A model generated the notes under the pieces. It was not told where the DNA came from and ran no database searches. It saw only the letters and a list, made by a program, of their open reading frames with translations. The position numbers and the translations under genes were made by a program. A DNA stretch of 64,000 nt from Candidatus Sumerlaeaceae bacterium. Lineage in GTDB: Bacteria; Sumerlaeota; Sumerlaeia; Sumerlaeales; Sumerlaeaceae. How positions within the stretch are numbered: the first letter of the stretch is position 1; each line of letters starts with the position of its first letter. The stretch is taken from the NCBI GenBank assembly GCA_026418615.1, contig JAOAAY010000015.1, positions 1-64,000 of the forward strand, read 5' to 3'. Below, one piece after another: positions 44,153-52,542 of this stretch.

Positions 44153-46909
44153 CTAATAAAGCGCCCAGTCGGACACCGCCGCCGGGAGAGGCATATAGGT
44201 CATGCACGAGGCGCCCTGCGCGCCAAGGTTGGGCGCCCATGCCAGATTGGTCCGCGGCGGGATGGCCGGCAGAAATTGGTTGGACCAGTAGCCCGTTGCG
44301 CCCGAGATACCGCAAAACACCTGATACGGGCCGGGGCCAAGGAGGGGTCTCGGAATGCGCAATTCAATGCCTGTGGCTGCGTCGGCGCCTGTCGGGTTGG
44401 CTGCAGTGGAGCCTGCCGCGACCGGCCCCGTATGACGATTGTCCAACGCAAGGCGGAACCCGTAAGGGATACCGTTTATTATGCCCGTGAAAGCGCCAGC
44501 AGTGGGCGCCCCGGGAGTGTGGGGCAGCGCACCGACCTGTCCGTCGAAGATCAACTGGCCGCTGGCATTCCATCGAAAAGCGTTAAGCCGTACCTGTTGA
44601 CCGGGCCCGAACGCCTGCACCTGAAGAATAAGGTCGCATGTCATGCAGGCGGGCATGACGGTGCCGCTCGCGCTCTGGCTGCCAGACAGAAAAGGAGAAG
44701 ACGCGCCCACGCCGTGGAGTGTTGTGACGCCGCCTGCACCGCCATCGAGGTCGAAGAAAAAATTGACCGCATTGCCGTTAGGCTCGAGGTTGCCCGCCAC
44801 GGCCACATAAACATATTGCGAATCGCTGTGAAGATAGAGCGCATCCGCCTCGCTGCCGCCGCTGTTGCCGTCGGGCGTCGGATCCGTGTTGTTGCCGAAT
44901 CCGGTCCGGACTGTCTGCACAGCCACGGGCACCCCCCAGCGGGGATCGCCGATGATGGTGCCGTCAATGCCGTCATCCGGGCCCGGCGGCGGCTGGCCGG
45001 TTGTGAACTCTGTCTCAAAGCCGCCCCGCAACGCGGCACCGGCTGTGTCGGTGGCGGCCTCGCCGATAAGAACGGTGATGCGTGTAAGCGGTGGCCATCC
45101 TGTGATTGGTGCGATGGTCAGCCGGTCCCCGGCGGCGTTCCATCCAAGCGTGACGGACGCAGCGGGAGCGACTGCAACGGCGCCGGCAACCGAGGCTTGA
45201 TTCATGGGCTCGCTGAAAGTCAGCACCAGCGGCGTTGTGGTGTCGGAAAGCGCACCGCCTAACGGGATGCTGGAGGATACCACCTCGGGCTCCATGTTGG
45301 TCATGGCTCCCGCCGGCACAAAGACATGAAAACCGTTTCCGCCCATGGACCGGCCGCCAGCGACCACGCCGCCCGCGCCGACGAGGACGGTCACGGAAGG
45401 ATTGAGGGCGTCCACCAGCGTCGTGCCCGCTGCAAAGCCTGTCGGCCACGCGGAGGTGGTTTGCGTTGAGTCCGAGGTGTTGACCGCGACCAAAACCTCC
45501 TGGCCGCCAAGGACGCGCGAGTAAGCAAAAATGCCGGGACTGGAGCGCACTTCGCGGACCGTCAGGGTGCCGCGGCGCAGGGCCGGGTGATCGCGACGCA
45601 ATTGATTCAATTTGCGGATCAGCCGGTATCCGGGCGCCGTCTGGTCGAAATTGTTGCCCAGCGATGGCCCGAACTCCCACTGGCCGTCGAACATGTCTTC
45701 GCGGCAGTTGGGGTCGCTGCCGCCATTGAAATACTGTTCCGTGCCATAGTACACGCACGGCACTCCGAGCGAGGTGAGTTGAAACACCAGTGCCGCATGC
45801 AAGCGGCCCGTGCGGTTTGCCGCGAACGAGGAACTGAGGAACCGCGGATTGTCATGATTGTCGAGGAAGGTGACGAGGCGGGTCTGAGCGGCGGGATCAT
45901 ATGCCGCGGGAATAAGAGCGTAATGGTCTATGATGGCTTGGGCGCCGCCGCTTGCCTGTGCAAAAACCCAGTTGGTCTGATAGTATAACGGGTAATCGAG
46001 TACCGAGTCGAGCGCGAATGCCCCGCCGCCTTTGGTACCCGTGTACTTGCCAAGAAAATAGTCGTTCCCGTCCCAGACCTCACCAAACAGGAAAAAGTTG
46101 TTCTTTCCCATGGCAGCGGCGTTACCGCGGATCAACGGTGTCCATGTCTGCCAGAAGCCCAGTTCGACATGCTTCACCGTGTCGATACGGAAGCCATCCA
46201 AGTCCAGCAGCGCGATCCATGTGGTATAAATGTCTGCAAGGTGCTGGCGGATTGCGGGATCCTCGGTCTTGAGGTCGTCGAGGCCGAACAGTTCGCCGAC
46301 GATTTGCTCCGGGTCTGAGAAATTGCCGATGGAGCCGTGGGCGTGCCAGTTGCTGAGCGCCGTAAACGGAGGGGCATGCTGGCGCGCCGCGTTGCGGTAT
46401 TGGAGCGTGTATTGGGCTGGCGGTGCGAGGTAGGGGTTATCGCGGATAAGATTGCCGCCGTGATTGGTCACGACATCGAGGATGGTGCGGATTCCCGTGG
46501 ACTTCGCGTCGGCCACGAAAGCCTGCATTTCGGCGAGCGAACCCCAATGGCGCGCAGCCGTGGTGAAGTCGCTGGCCGCATAGCCGTGATATTCCCCATC
46601 AGCATTCTTTGGCACAGGTGAGACCCATACGGCTGTCACGCCAAGCCCCCGCAGATACCCCAGCCGGCGCCGCAGCCCCGCAAAGTCGCCGCCGTGGCCG
46701 CGCGCGCCGGCCGCCGGATCGTGGTTGGCATCCAGCGTATTATTGGACGGGTCTCCGTCGTCAAAGCGGTCGGTAATGATCTGATAAATCGTTTCATCGC
46801 GCCAGTCGGCGGGGCTGGGGGTCGCGGCGGCGGCTGACACGGTTAGGCACGCTAAGAACGCGTTTGACGCGACCCGTGCGAACCAGTGGAGCGCGCGATG
46901 TCTTTTCAC
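44153..46909 (-). CDS. Secreted GH13 alpha-amylase with Ig-like and C-terminal domains
   Basis: A 918-residue (GTG start) enzyme. After a signal peptide (about 1-29), the GH13 barrel (about 33-430) has the nucleophile D243 in G-F-R-I-D, acid/base E277 in F-G-E-V-W, and D353 in D-N-H-D-N. A beta-sandwich C-domain follows, then a Big_5/SbsA-type Ig-like domain (about 540-640) and a further domain of about 200 residues. The protein ends in A-V-S-D-W-A-L-Y, matching the tail of the lipase-like protein at 6862-8274. The GTG at 46909 was chosen because the signal peptide starts there; an ATG at 46975 gives 940 residues. It would degrade starch or glycogen outside the cell. Confidence 0.9.
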   Translation of the reverse strand: MKRHRALHWFARVASNAFLACLTVSAAAATPSPADWRDETIYQIITDRFDDGDPSNNTLDANHDPAAGARGHGGDFAGLRRRLGYLRGLGVTAVWVSPVPKNADGEYHGYAASDFTTAARHWGSLAEMQAFVADAKSTGIRTILDVVTNHGGNLIRDNPYLAPPAQYTLQYRNAARQHAPPFTALSNWHAHGSIGNFSDPEQIVGELFGLDDLKTEDPAIRQHLADIYTTWIALLDLDGFRIDTVKHVELGFWQTWTPLIRGNAAAMGKNNFFLFGEVWDGNDYFLGKYTGTKGGGAFALDSVLDYPLYYQTNWVFAQASGGAQAIIDHYALIPAAYDPAAQTRLVTFLDNHDNPRFLSSSFAANRTGRLHAALVFQLTSLGVPCVYYGTEQYFNGGSDPNCREDMFDGQWEFGPSLGNNFDQTAPGYRLIRKLNQLRRDHPALRRGTLTVREVRSSPGIFAYSRVLGGQEVLVAVNTSDSTQTTSAWPTGFAAGTTLVDALNPSVTVLVGAGGVVAGGRSMGGNGFHVFVPAGAMTNMEPEVVSSSIPLGGALSDTTTPLVLTFSEPMNQASVAGAVAVAPAASVTLGWNAAGDRLTIAPITGWPPLTRITVLIGEAATDTAGAALRGGFETEFTTGQPPPGPDDGIDGTIIGDPRWGVPVAVQTVRTGFGNNTDPTPDGNSGGSEADALYLHSDSQYVYVAVAGNLEPNGNAVNFFFDLDGGAGGVTTLHGVGASSPFLSGSQSASGTVMPACMTCDLILQVQAFGPGQQVRLNAFRWNASGQLIFDGQVGALPHTPGAPTAGAFTGIINGIPYGFRLALDNRHTGPVAAGSTAANPTGADAATGIELRIPRPLLGPGPYQVFCGISGATGYWSNQFLPAIPPRTNLAWAPNLGAQGASCMTYMPLPAAVSDWALY

Positions 46910-47078
46910 GCCTTGTGCCTTTCGTCCAAGACCCTGCGACAGATCATTCCGGTGCTTTGAAGTAACGCTTTGCACGCCCGCTCATCGAATCTGAGCCGGG
47001 TCGCCCGACGCAGTTGATCGTTGCGCACAGGTCATGGGCTGTGTCCATACAAACCGAACGCAAGAACCGGAGCATCCA

Positions 47079-48380
47079 GTGGGTCTGACAGTTCGAAAGA
47101 TTGAGGCCAACGGTGTGGTGGGCGCGGGCGGCGCCGGGTTTCCCACGCATGTCAAAATGCAGGGCCGCGCCGAATACCTGATTCTGAATGCGGCCGAATG
47201 CGAGCCGCTCCTGCACAAGGACAAGGAACTCCTCCATCACCACGCCGACCGCATCATTGCGGGCATGCAGGCTTGTGCCGCCCTTACGGGCGCCACGAAA
47301 TGCGTCATCGGCATCAAAGACAAGTACACGGAGATTATTGCCGAACTGGAATCCATCGCGCCGCCCGGCTTCGAGGTCAAGCGTTTGCGCGACACCTATC
47401 CCGCGGGCGACGAGTTTATCCTCGTTTACGATGTCACGGGCCGCGTCATCCCGCCCGGCGGGCTGCCCCTGCATGTCGGGTGCATCGTGACCAATGTGGA
47501 AACCATCCTCAATGTCGCCTCCGGCAAGCCCGTGACGCGCAAATATCTGACGGTGGCCGGCGCCGTGGCCGAGCCGGTCACGCTGGGCGTGCCCGTGGGG
47601 ATCACGGTGGGTGAATGCATCGCGGCGGCCGGGGGTGCGCTGCCGCCGAAATACGCCATTCTGCTTGGCGGTGTCATGATGGGCCGCCTTGCGGACGGTC
47701 CCGACACGCCCGTTACGAAAACCACGGGCGGTATTTATGTGCTGCCGGACGACCACCCCCTCGTCCGTCGCTACCGCCACGACTACAGGACCATCAATCG
47801 CATCGGTCGCTCGGCGTGCGACCAGTGTTCCTTCTGCACCGAGATGTGTCCGCGCTACCTGCTGGGGCATCCCATCGAACCTCACAAAGCCATGCGTGCT
47901 CTCGGGTTCACCATGGAGAAGGCGTCGCTCATCGTCGGGACAACCTTCTGCTGCGAATGTAACATCTGCACGATGATCGCCTGCCCGGAGGATCTCGACC
48001 CGAAAAATGTTTGCGTGCAGGATAAGGCCGTGGTGCGCGAGCAGGGGCTCAAGTGGGATCCTGCGGGACGCGAGATCAAGCCGCATGCCATGTACGACGC
48101 GCGCCGTACTCCCATCAAGCGGCTCATCACGAAATTGGGTTTGCAGGGCTATGCAAACAAGGGCGCGCTGCGCCCGGCGGAGGTTGAGACGGGGCGAGTG
48201 CGCCTGCCGCTGAAGCAACATGCCGGTGCGCCATGCGTGCCGAAAGTTTCCGTGGGCGACCGTGTCCGGCGCGGCGACATTGTGGCCGCGCCCCCCGACG
48301 GTCAGTTGGGCGCGCTGATCCACGCCAGTATTTCCGGCACGGTCACAGCCGTCAACAGCATCATCGAGATTTCAGCCTGA
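47079..48380 (+). CDS. PduS-like flavin/Fe-S electron-transfer protein (RnfC family)
   Basis: A 433-residue protein of the PduS type, a microcompartment-associated relative of RnfC. The N-terminal V-V-G-A-G-G-A-G-F-P-T-H loop binds flavin; an SLBB region is in the middle; two four-cysteine clusters follow (C247, C250, C253, C257 in A-C-D-Q-C-S-F-C...M-C-P, and C291, C294, C297, C302), fitting two 4Fe-4S clusters; a barrel-sandwich domain ends the protein. PduS reduces cobalamin for diol dehydratase in 1,2-propanediol compartments. The start is GTG 47079 (GGAG 7-10 bases upstream); an ATG at 47034 is possible. The PduT-like gene lies 20 bp downstream. Confidence 0.88.
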   Translation: MGLTVRKIEANGVVGAGGAGFPTHVKMQGRAEYLILNAAECEPLLHKDKELLHHHADRIIAGMQACAALTGATKCVIGIKDKYTEIIAELESIAPPGFEVKRLRDTYPAGDEFILVYDVTGRVIPPGGLPLHVGCIVTNVETILNVASGKPVTRKYLTVAGAVAEPVTLGVPVGITVGECIAAAGGALPPKYAILLGGVMMGRLADGPDTPVTKTTGGIYVLPDDHPLVRRYRHDYRTINRIGRSACDQCSFCTEMCPRYLLGHPIEPHKAMRALGFTMEKASLIVGTTFCCECNICTMIACPEDLDPKNVCVQDKAVVREQGLKWDPAGREIKPHAMYDARRTPIKRLITKLGLQGYANKGALRPAEVETGRVRLPLKQHAGAPCVPKVSVGDRVRRGDIVAAPPDGQLGALIHASISGTVTAVNSIIEISA

Positions 48381-48400
48381 CAGGCAGGAGAATCGGGATT

Positions 48401-48955
48401 ATGGCCGAGGCAGTGGGGATGGTCGAAGTGTCAAGCATCGCGATGGGGTACGATGTGGAGGACGCGATGCTGAAAGCCGCCGATGTTCAACTGTTGGTGG
48501 CGCGCACCATTTGTTCAGGCAAATATCTCGTGGCGGTTGGCGGCAGTGTGGCCGATGTGACCAGCAGCGTCGAGACCGGTGTGGCCCACGCCCATGATGG
48601 TATCATAGACCACATCGTCATTCCCAATGTCCATCCGGCTGTGTTCCCAGCCATCACGGGCACCGTGGATCTTCGTCCTGACGAAATCCGCGCGCTGGGC
48701 ATCATCGAGACCTTCAGTGCATCGAGCGCTGTCGAGGCGGCCGATGCCGCCGTCAAGGCGGGCAGTGTCACACTGTTTCGCGTCCACCTCGCCATGGCCA
48801 TAGGCGGCAAAGGCTTCGTCCTCGTCACGGGCGATGTGTCTGCGTGTCATGCTGCCGTCATGGCCGGCGCAGCCGTGGCGGCCGAGAGCGGGTTGCTGGT
48901 CAACCGAGTCGTTATCCCCGGGCCGCGCCGGGAACTGTTTAAAGAGTATATCTGA
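48401..48955 (+). CDS. Bacterial microcompartment shell protein, tandem BMC domain (PduT-like)
   Basis: A 184-residue protein with two BMC domains in tandem: the first starts V-G-M-V-E-V-S-S-I-A-M-G, the second A-L-G-I-I-E-T-F-S-A. C38 in T-I-C-S-G-K-Y is in the position of the cysteine that, in the PduT trimer, binds a 4Fe-4S cluster in the central pore. I recall the Salmonella PduT segment as T-I-C-P-G-K-F, so the match is strong. It probably forms a trimeric shell tile that passes electrons to or from the PduS-like partner. AGGAG lies ten bases before the ATG. No other shell or cargo gene is in the window. Confidence 0.92.
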   Translation: MAEAVGMVEVSSIAMGYDVEDAMLKAADVQLLVARTICSGKYLVAVGGSVADVTSSVETGVAHAHDGIIDHIVIPNVHPAVFPAITGTVDLRPDEIRALGIIETFSASSAVEAADAAVKAGSVTLFRVHLAMAIGGKGFVLVTGDVSACHAAVMAGAAVAAESGLLVNRVVIPGPRRELFKEYI

Positions 48956-48958
48956 CGG

Positions 48959-49555
48959 CTACTGCCCGGCGGGCTTGGCGGCCAGCGCCTTCTCGATGGC
49001 CGCGATGATCTCCGGCGAGTCGGGCTTTTCCCGCGACCCGAAGCGGGCCAATATGTGGCCGTCGCGCCCAATCAGAAACTTGTTAAAGTTCCACGAGATC
49101 GCACCCGGGAAGGGGCTGGTGGCGGGGTCCGTCAAATACTTGTAAATCGGCGAAATGTTATCGCCCTTGGCATGCAGTTTCGCGTAAAGAGGAAAACTGA
49201 CATCGAACTTTGTCCGGCAGAACTGGACGATTTCCTCCTCCGTGCCGGGCTCCTGACCCATGAAATCGTTCGAGGGCAGCCCGATCACCTGCAGGCCCTG
49301 CGGTCCGTACTTGTCCTGCAACGCCTCGAGACCCTCATACTGTGAGGTGAAACCGCACTTGCTGGCCACATTGACGAGCAGCAGCACCTTGCCCTTGAAC
49401 GGCGCAAGGCTGTTCGAAGTCACCGATTCAAAAGTTTTCATTGGCTCTATGGGCACCTCATAGATGCCAGCGGGGTTGGTCTGGTTGGCGGGCGTAAACT
49501 GCGCCGCGGCGGCGGCGGGACTCAGCAGAAGCGCGGCGATCATGCGGCGAAGCAT
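48959..49555 (-). CDS. Glutathione peroxidase family protein, exported
   Basis: A 198-residue thiol peroxidase. A hydrophobic signal-like start (about 1-20) suggests export. The fold follows with the active cysteine C67 in V-A-S-K-C-G-F-T (cysteine, not selenocysteine), the L-P-S-N-D-F-M-G-Q-E-P motif near 105 and the W-N-F-N-K-F motif near 160, which supply the Gln, Trp and Asn of the tetrad. Bacterial members usually use thioredoxin. The stop is 3 bp from the convergent PduT-like stop. A defence role against peroxide is expected. Confidence 0.93.
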   Translation of the reverse strand: MLRRMIAALLLSPAAAAAQFTPANQTNPAGIYEVPIEPMKTFESVTSNSLAPFKGKVLLLVNVASKCGFTSQYEGLEALQDKYGPQGLQVIGLPSNDFMGQEPGTEEEIVQFCRTKFDVSFPLYAKLHAKGDNISPIYKYLTDPATSPFPGAISWNFNKFLIGRDGHILARFGSREKPDSPEIIAAIEKALAAKPAGQ

Positions 49556-50184
49556 CTCACAGATCCTCGGTTGCGAAACTCCCGCAGTCCCACGGGACGC
49601 GGTGCGCGAAACTACCAGCCGTCCCCTCGGCCATTCGCTCGGGCGCTGCGGGCCGGCGCTAGAGACGCTACCGGGCTCATTCCCGTATCGTCTGTTCTTT
49701 TGTACTGGTATTTTCTGGGACCGATTCCGCCCCGCGACGCTCGACTGGCAGCCAATGATCCCGTTGCCCGGACCTGCCGGTGCGGCCGTCTCGCGTTACG
49801 ACGGCCCGCTGCGGCGGTGCCGAGCGCTCCCGTGCTGCTCTCGCCGTTGACGATTTACGAAGCGTCCTGTCTGCGCGCTCGGAAATGGAATGTTCTCAAG
49901 GGGTTGCGAGTTGGGAAGGGGCGGAGATCGGCCATTCTTGCGTTCCCGGCACTGGTTAATATTGTTGAGGGTCGGGAGGTGTTCTGAGGCACACCTATTT
50001 CAGACAAGCAGGCTTGTCGCTCACTTTCCACGCAAAAGTGATTGACAAACGGCATAATGTTTAACTCGTGAGCAACAAAAACAACAGGCTTTGCGCTGGA
50101 TTATGGCTACGGAGTGACTTGGGCAACCCCGGGAACGCGTTTGCAGAACTCTGGTCCCCAAGGGGGGGTTGCTCTAGTCGCGGA
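49556..50184. other. 629-bp gene-free stretch
   Basis: I found no convincing coding sequence here. The left half (to about 49850) is GC-rich; the right half is more AT-rich and lies between the glutathione peroxidase start and the stop of the next reverse-strand gene. The only distinct element is the 16-base interrupted palindrome listed at 50003-50018. A TTGACA at 50042 has no acceptable -10 partner. Confidence 0.5.
50003..50018. promoter_or_regulatory. Interrupted palindrome, possible operator
   Basis: GACAAGC, two bases, then GCTTGTC: a perfect 7-bp dyad. It is about 450 bp upstream of the glutathione peroxidase start. The size and symmetry fit a regulator-binding site, but I cannot name the regulator, and position is far for direct control. 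Confidence 0.25.
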
Positions 50185-51027
50185 TTACTCGCCTTTTTCG
50201 CAGCCTAACTGGCTCATCTGACGGTGGGCTTCGTCGAGGCGCTCGAAGCCCATTCGAATTTTCGATTCTTCGCCCGAGGCGCGCCCGTCTTGGATGAGTT
50301 GAAGCCCTTCGGCGTACATGCGCGAGATGGCAGACGCCTTGAGGCGCTTTTCAAGAGGCAGATTGGACACGCAGCCGCGCAAGTCGGTCGCGTGACTGCG
50401 CAAGAATTCCATTTCCTGATCCGCCGCGTCGTTGTTGCGGGCGCGCAACGCATCGGCCATGCGGTTGGCGGCCCGGCGGAACTCGATGTGGGCTTGAGAC
50501 GGCGGAAGCGGTTTTGCACCTTTCGTCGGGGGGAGGATGCGGCTGATGTTCGCGTTGAGCGGGCTGTGTGTGCCGTCCTGAATGACCACGCCGCCCGGCG
50601 TGTCAGCCGGCTGAGCAGGCGTCTGCGGTCGGCTGGAAACCTCTTGCGCCGGCTGGTTGGAGTCCCGCTGATTGTTAGGCTTTCCGGCAGCGGATCTGTC
50701 GGGGGTGAATCGGCGGGTCAAGCGGCGCAGTGGGCCTGCAGGTTTGTCGGAGAGGGGGCGTGCTGATTCCAGTACCGCGGTGTCGCTTTCATCGGGCGCG
50801 GGGGGTGTCTCAGCCAATAGAGACCCTGAGCGCAAGTCTGCTGGTGGCGGGACTGTCTCGGGCCGGGATTCGCCTGAACTCCGGTTGAGGATGCGCGGCA
50901 AGAGCGAGCGGCGTTCCTCTTCGCCTTTGTGAGTTGGGCCAAGTGGGGACGAATCGCTCTGCGCCTTCGCCGTGGCGACGAAAGCGAGTGCGCACGCCAG
51001 AAAACTCAATTTGAGCCAAATCATCAT
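50185..51027 (-). CDS. Exported low-complexity protein of unknown function
   Basis: A 280-residue protein with an N-terminal hydrophobic signal (about 3-21) ending A-T-A-K-A-Q. The middle (about 25-150) is rich in Pro, Ser, Arg and Gln and is likely disordered. The last 100 residues form a helical region with R-R-A-A-N-R-M-A-D-A-L and A-I-S-R-M-Y-A-E-G-L. No known family. The ATG at 51027 (or 51024) is preferred to 51093 because the signal begins there. It follows the Wzt-like operon on the same strand by 276 bp. Confidence 0.65.
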   Translation of the reverse strand: MMIWLKLSFLACALAFVATAKAQSDSSPLGPTHKGEEERRSLLPRILNRSSGESRPETVPPPADLRSGSLLAETPPAPDESDTAVLESARPLSDKPAGPLRRLTRRFTPDRSAAGKPNNQRDSNQPAQEVSSRPQTPAQPADTPGGVVIQDGTHSPLNANISRILPPTKGAKPLPPSQAHIEFRRAANRMADALRARNNDAADQEMEFLRSHATDLRGCVSNLPLEKRLKASAISRMYAEGLQLIQDGRASGEESKIRMGFERLDEAHRQMSQLGCEKGE

Positions 51028-51135
51028 GGCAGGATGATGGCGCAAACACAACTCATGCCGGATTTCAAGGGGAAGTGCATAGAGGCTTGTCATTCATGCA
51101 CACTATTGTTTCTGCTCAGTTTATATGCGTCCATT

Positions 51136-51153
51136 CGACGGCTCCGGCCGTCG
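51136..51153. other. Stem-loop with a UNCG-type tetraloop
   Basis: CGACGGC (51136-51142) pairs with GCCGTCG (51147-51153) around TCCG. On the plus strand RNA this would be a UCCG tetraloop, which is unusually stable. Position relative to genes suggests a 3' processing element or barrier after the reverse-strand Wzt-like operon. Confidence 0.35.
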
Positions 51154-51166
51154 GGGGTCGGCTGAC

Positions 51167-51185
51167 CTGTCCGCATGACGGACAG
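51167..51185. other. Second stem-loop, 7-bp stem
   Basis: CTGTCCG (51167-51173) pairs with CGGACAG (51179-51185), loop CATGA, 13 bases after the first stem-loop. It could act with the first as a tandem RNA structure. No terminator-like T-run follows. Confidence 0.35.
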
Positions 51186-51303
51186 CGTCGGGGCGAACCT
51201 CACTGTTCGGGAACCGAATGCTTTCGGAGGCCGGTACATCCGTCTCCGCACTTCCCTATACGAGCATCCAACCGGATAGAACCGGTGCAGAAGAACGACG
51301 AGA

Positions 51304-52542
51304 TCAATCCGTCTCGCCCAGCGTTTGCCAATCCACTCGTGCGGGGAGTTCGAGAAATCGCGCCGAGTAACGCGACGGTTCAGGATCGGTGACGGTGAAT
51401 GTGTACATTCGCACATGGCAGTCAAACAGGTCTTCGAGTCCTGTTTCGCGATACAAAGACACGCTGAAGTAATAGGGGCCTGCATATAAACGCAGTTCGG
51501 GCAGGATGACTCGGATTCTGCTGACGCCGTCGGGCAGGTCGAAGGTGGCGCCGCGCTCGCTCGAGTGTACCACCGTGACCGACTGACCCTGTCGTTCGAT
51601 AACATAGCCCACACAGACCCCGCGTTGCGGACCTCGAGCGAGGGCCTCGATCTCGACCGTCATGGGCGCTCGGCGCGCAAAGGCATGGCAAGGCTCCCCG
51701 GCGGCGTCAAGAAACCGGACGGCCCGGATGATGACCTCGCCGGATCCGACACGGGCGGTGGGGACCAATGCTGACAGGCCGGGCAGCCACTTGCCCGGTT
51801 CGCCGCCGTAGAGACGGTTGAAAATCTCGCGGTTGTACTGCTCGACGATGCGGCTGGTCGGCCCGATGTCCCGGATGTGGCCAGCCTCGAGCCACACGCT
51901 CTGCTCGCATACCGATTCGGACAGGTCGGGCATGTGGCTGACGAACAGCACCGTCACCCCATCTCGCTTCAGTTCGGCAATGCGGCGCAGGCATTTCCAC
52001 TGGAAATAGCCGTCACCCACGGCCAGCGCTTCATCTACGAGCAGGATGTCCGGGTCTGTATGGACCGCAACGGCAAACCCCAGCCGCAGCAGCATGCCCC
52101 ACGAGTAATGGCGAACGGGCATGTGGATAAAGCGTCCCAATTCGGCGAAATCGAGTATGGTGTCGAGACGGCGACGGATCTCAGCACGGGGCAATCCCAT
52201 CAGCGTCGCATTGAGGAAGATATTCTCGATTCCTGAGAGGTCGTCATGGAACCCCGCGACGAGATCCACGAGACCGCCCACACGCCCCTCCACGCGGAGT
52301 GTTCCTGTCGTAGGGCGTGTCACGCCAGCCACGAGGCGCAGCAGGGTGGTTTTGCCGCTACCGTTAGGGCCAATGAGGGCAAGGGACGAGCCGCTCGGCA
52401 CCTCGAGCGTGATATCCCGCAGGGCCCAGTGTTCGCTGACGCGGGGTCGGTTGAGAAGCATTCGCAGCAGGTCGCGCTTGATCGAACCTCGTTTCTCGCG
52501 GCGCAGCCGGTAGCACTTGGAGACATTTTCGAAGCGGATCAT
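51304..52542 (-). CDS. ABC transporter ATPase, Wzt-like, without an adjacent permease
   Basis: A 412-residue ATP-binding protein of the polysaccharide-export type. Walker A G-P-N-G-S-G-K-T at 58-65, Walker B D-I-L-L-V-D-E near 165-171 and the V-S-H switch near 201 are intact. The signature region is Y-S-W-G-M (146-150), where Wzt-like proteins usually have Y-S-S-G-M. A beta-rich C-terminal domain of about 170 residues is a divergent Wzt-C-type domain. The ATG overlaps the stop of the upstream dehydrogenase (ATGA), so it is the third gene of an MDR-MDR-ATPase operon. No permease gene lies nearby; the Wzm-like protein at 35718-36536 is the only one in the window. Confidence 0.85.
   Translation of the reverse strand: MIRFENVSKCYRLRREKRGSIKRDLLRMLLNRPRVSEHWALRDITLEVPSGSSLALIGPNGSGKTTLLRLVAGVTRPTTGTLRVEGRVGGLVDLVAGFHDDLSGIENIFLNATLMGLPRAEIRRRLDTILDFAELGRFIHMPVRHYSWGMLLRLGFAVAVHTDPDILLVDEALAVGDGYFQWKCLRRIAELKRDGVTVLFVSHMPDLSESVCEQSVWLEAGHIRDIGPTSRIVEQYNREIFNRLYGGEPGKWLPGLSALVPTARVGSGEVIIRAVRFLDAAGEPCHAFARRAPMTVEIEALARGPQRGVCVGYVIERQGQSVTVVHSSERGATFDLPDGVSRIRVILPELRLYAGPYYFSVSLYRETGLEDLFDCHVRMYTFTVTDPEPSRYSARFLELPARVDWQTLGETD

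Larger units (their letters stand above)
51028..51303. other. Intergenic region with two tandem stem-loops
   Basis: 276 bp between the stop of the second Wzt-like gene and the start of the exported-protein gene. Two stem-loops lie close together: CGACGGC/GCCGTCG with loop TCCG (51136-51153) and CTGTCCG/CGGACAG with loop CATGA (51167-51185). Neither is followed by a U-tract on either strand. The first has a UNCG-type tetraloop on the plus strand. No gene was seen here. Confidence 0.45.

Noticed and set aside
46944-48323. 459-codon reverse-strand frame across the PduS-like gene
   Set aside because: Entirely antisense to a well-supported gene with conserved cysteine motifs; a GC-rich shadow.
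50042-50064. TTGACA near AT-rich bases
   Set aside because: No acceptable -10 element at 16-18 bases; the CATAAT is only a few bases away.
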